Positions 61,551 to 64,000 of a stretch of DNA of 64,000 nt are shown piece after piece; positions within the stretch are counted from its first letter, which is position 1, and each line of letters starts with the position of its first letter. Origin of the DNA: Anthopleura xanthogrammica (lineage: Eukaryota > Cnidaria > Anthozoa > Actiniaria > Actiniidae). The notes beneath the pieces are model-generated. The model was given only the letters and a program-made list of their open reading frames with translations. It searched no databases and had not been told where the DNA came from. The position numbers were made by a program, and so were the translations under genes. Where the stretch lies: contig OZ025207.1 in the NCBI GenBank assembly GCA_964019055.1, forward strand, positions 25,515,617 to 25,579,616, read 5' to 3'.

Positions 61551-62540
61551 CTAACAAGAAAGTTGATAATGACTAGCGGTTACTAGTTGGGACTGCGTGG
61601 GTGTGTTGGATACAACAAGTGAATAAGAAGGAAACTTCAACAGGTACAATCAGTCGAGCTACTTTCATCTTTAGCCAGAAAATGACACCAGAATAATTAT
61701 CGCCGACAAAGCACGAAAGAGAACAATGAAGTTAGGGACTACAGTACTGTTTAGTATAGAGCTATTTTACTTGCCTTTAATGAGCCTGTGGTTTCCCTTT
61801 TGCATATATTAGGATGACGACACCCTGGAAACACATTTACAGCATATGTTTGTGACACGAATAGTGTCAAGAGCAACATGGCGGCAATACAGCTAACTTT
61901 CATCTTTATCAACTTTAGTATTGACTGTAGAGAGAAAAGAAACAAAGGAAAAGTTAGGGAGGAAAATGGAACGAGTGGGATTGGAAAAAAGAGAGAAAAA
62001 AGAGAAAAAAGGAAAGAGAAAGATGGAAATAAAACAAATAATTATGCAAGCGTAGCCAGTGCTTCTCGTTCCATGATCGAATTGGAATTTAGAAGTTGAT
62101 TTTGCGGAGGGAGGAAAATCGTAGAATCCAGAGAAAAACCTTCGAAGCACACGACAGAAGTATCAAGCAACTCGACTCACATATAACACCGATTCTGAGA
62201 ATCGTACCTGGGTCGCATTGGTGAGATGCGAGCACACTGGCGCATTTCTAATGAAAGAAACAATTCGATCGCGAAAGTAAAGGAAGAAAGGATAGAAGGA
62301 TGGAAGGAAGGAAGGAAGGAAGGAAGGAAGGAAGGAAGGAAGGAATGATATTAATTGGAAAAGAAAGATACCAAAGAAAAGTCTTGAGGAGAAAAGGAGA
62401 TCTGCGGAAAACGAAACAAGCAAGGAAGAAAGCTGTGATGGGTTAAATTGAAAATAACATAGGAAGGGACAGGAAGAATGGAAAACAACTCTTACCTTGA
62501 AAAGTAGTAGTTCCCTTGTTGATCTTGGTTGTCAAATGAT
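61551..62540 (-). CDS. Small secreted cysteine-containing peptide, paralogue 3
   Basis: Untranslated exon 1 is about 62496-62540, with a canonical donor CAAG|gtaaga and a TATA-like box at 62561-62572. Exon 2 is 61775-61924, preceded by a good acceptor (ctctctacag), with the ATG at 61903 and 43 codons. Exon 3 is 61551-61592, 13 codons plus stop. Phase 0 joining gives 56 aa. Signal peptide 'MKVSCIAAMLLLTLFVSQTY'; the mature part has C-x5-C and ends 'HYQLSC'. The exon-2 donor is AAG|gcaagt (GC-AG intron). An AATAAA motif lies about 35 bp past the stop. Function unknown. Confidence 0.7.
62282..62345. repeat. (GGAA)n microsatellite
   Basis: About ten GGAA units within intron 1 of paralogue 3. Confidence 0.9.
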
Positions 62541-62903
62541 AAAATTATGTCAAGAGTAACGCTTTAAATAGCGTGCTTTTCGAAGTAGATCTACTTGCCA
62601 CACCGTATCTTTTTTTTTACACAACAATTGTCAAAAAATCTCATCCCTCAAGTTCAATACCGGCTCACTTGTCAGTTTTCGGTCAACATATTTAACACAA
62701 TTCCAGTTCATTGGTGTTTTATTTCCTGTCGTCCAAAAAGACTCTTCAAGATACACGTCTTTACAACTGAAATTTCACGGCGGCAAAGACCGAATACTGA
62801 AAAACACAATTTCGTTTTTATTTTTTATACTTTTTTTTAGTCTTTCTGAGAAAGTTATTTTTAACACCAAAAGAGTACAAACACACGAACAAAAAAACAC
62901 AAG

Positions 62904-63030
62904 CCCAGAGATTATTTCAGGGTTCAATCTGTGAGTTAGCCGTGCCCTGACTTAGATCAACCCAGAGATTGTTTCAGGGTTCGATCCGTGAGTTAGCCGT
63001 GCTACGACTTAGATCAGCTTAGAGATCGAA
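62904..63030 (+). repeat. 57-bp tandem duplication
   Basis: Two units starting 'cccagagatt' with the shared 'gtgagttagccgtgc', and the start of a third. Confidence 0.85.
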
Positions 63031-64000
63031 TATTCGATTTATGCCTACGCCAGGTTTAAGGTAATTCCCTCGAAAGAAATTTTCCCAATAACTTTGTTCT
63101 GAAACTTTGCATGGACATACTGATGTAATGGACAATTAAAAACTGCAATAAAAAGATTGGGTCACCATTCTAGTTTTCCGCTAGATGCTCTTCAAATGTA
63201 ACAATTTATAGGTTTTATGGCGAAATGTGGTAGCAACCGAAAGTCGTAATCCAAAACGTTTATTCTCGGTTCAAAGTACTTCCATATACAAAAGCGTACC
63301 TATAATTCAAAGTTGAATCATCAATCTATACTTCTAAATCCATCAAAGTAATTAAATGACTACAATAGTTGAAATTTTAGTGAAAAATGCGAGTATGCTC
63401 ACAACTACGAGCGTCCAGAAATCGCACACTTCAACTGTGTGACGGTATTTACCAGAGGACAACGGGAACTTCCTTCAGTAATTAAGAAGTTTATTGGACT
63501 TAGGTTTCTTCTTTACTTCTTCTACTGCTTCTACAACTTCTCTCTAGGCTGCCCTACTTTTATTCAATTCGGTATGACAGATTTCACTTCTTCAAGTTGT
63601 GCCTTTTTCCCCATATTATTGAGTTTTAGTTTTGTTCTTCTTTTCCAACTACCAGCTGATATGACAGAAACTCGTCAGCTCGGTAACCGTTCCAAATTTA
63701 GATTAACCACTATGGACCAACTTTAACTGTCTGTTCACAGTATGGTAGATAAGTAGACGAATATTCGTATCTAATTATGACGATTGCTACGTCACTACAA
63801 TTTTTATACTTTTACGCTAGTTTTTAGAAACCATCGACAAAAATAAATAAAAGACTTATTAGTGATTCGGTATTAAAAAACTCATTAATATTCAATAGCC
63901 ATTTTGTCCAATCCGATACTCATCAGTAGTCACGTGGAGAGCACTTTATACTCTATAAAGTACTATGTAGTAGTAGTAGTTTAAAAAACTCATTAATATT
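63031..64000. other. No gene seen
   Basis: AT-rich. A short direct repeat 'taaaaaactcattaatatt' occurs at about 63875 and 63982, and a small hairpin at about 63941-63965. Confidence 0.5.

Larger units (their letters stand above)
58762..62280. repeat. Tandem segmental duplication, unit 2
   Basis: Counterpart of 54163-58080, more than 90% alike by eye. It lacks the 635-bp MITE and has about 225 bp (59483-59708) that unit 1 lacks. Confidence 0.85.

Overview
This window is eukaryotic, low-GC, repeat-dominated DNA from an invertebrate animal. Evidence is GT-AG introns with short conserved exons, an organic-cation-transporter-like (SLC22, MFS) gene family, several decayed LINE retrotransposons with (TTA)n tails, tRNA-derived SINEs and many palindromic MITE-like elements. 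The element mix (including a fragment resembling Crypton-type recombinases) suggests a cnidarian, but this is a weak inference. There are no bacterial-type operons.

Layout. 1-4.6 kb: copy A of an SLC22 gene (+ strand, exons 3-9 only, damaged 3' end) between inverted copies of a dispersed repeat. 5.5-14.2 kb: copy B (- strand), the only complete and open copy, nine exons that join in phase to 530 aa. 41.2-50.3 kb: copy C (+ strand), the same nine exons with a nonsense codon in exon 3. B and C lie head to head as arms of a large inverted duplication (roughly 5.4-20.1 kb against 37.2-50.3 kb). A spacer separates them, holding an 11.5 kb TTCN satellite, two LINE remnants, small MITEs and scraps of a fourth SLC22 copy (33.3-34.1 kb). 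50.3-53.4 kb: a CT microsatellite, LINE and SINE remnants and dispersed repeats. 53.6-62.6 kb: three tandem paralogues of a small secreted cysteine-containing peptide gene (- strand), two of which use GC-AG introns. Nothing recognisable lies beyond 62.6 kb.

The most interesting theme is local tandem amplification of gene-processing signals in the SLC22 copies. In B the start codon and 5' leader are repeated in a 151-bp minisatellite. In C the exon-4 splice donor is repeated five times at 80 bp. In A, B and C the last-exon splice acceptor is repeated at 102-106 bp, so the choice of acceptor decides whether the protein keeps its cytoplasmic tail. Intron 4 carries a tetranucleotide repeat that is about 45 bp in A, about 230 bp and mixed in C, and about 1.9 kb and apparently perfect in B.

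Duplicated segments give natural empty-site comparisons that define several mobile elements: a 635-bp MITE filled with 84-bp repeats (TA target), a foldback in a LINE, a TIR element in a second LINE, and a TIR insertion carrying a Crypton-like fragment. Very long open frames inside the satellites are artefacts of stop-free repeats and are not annotated as genes.
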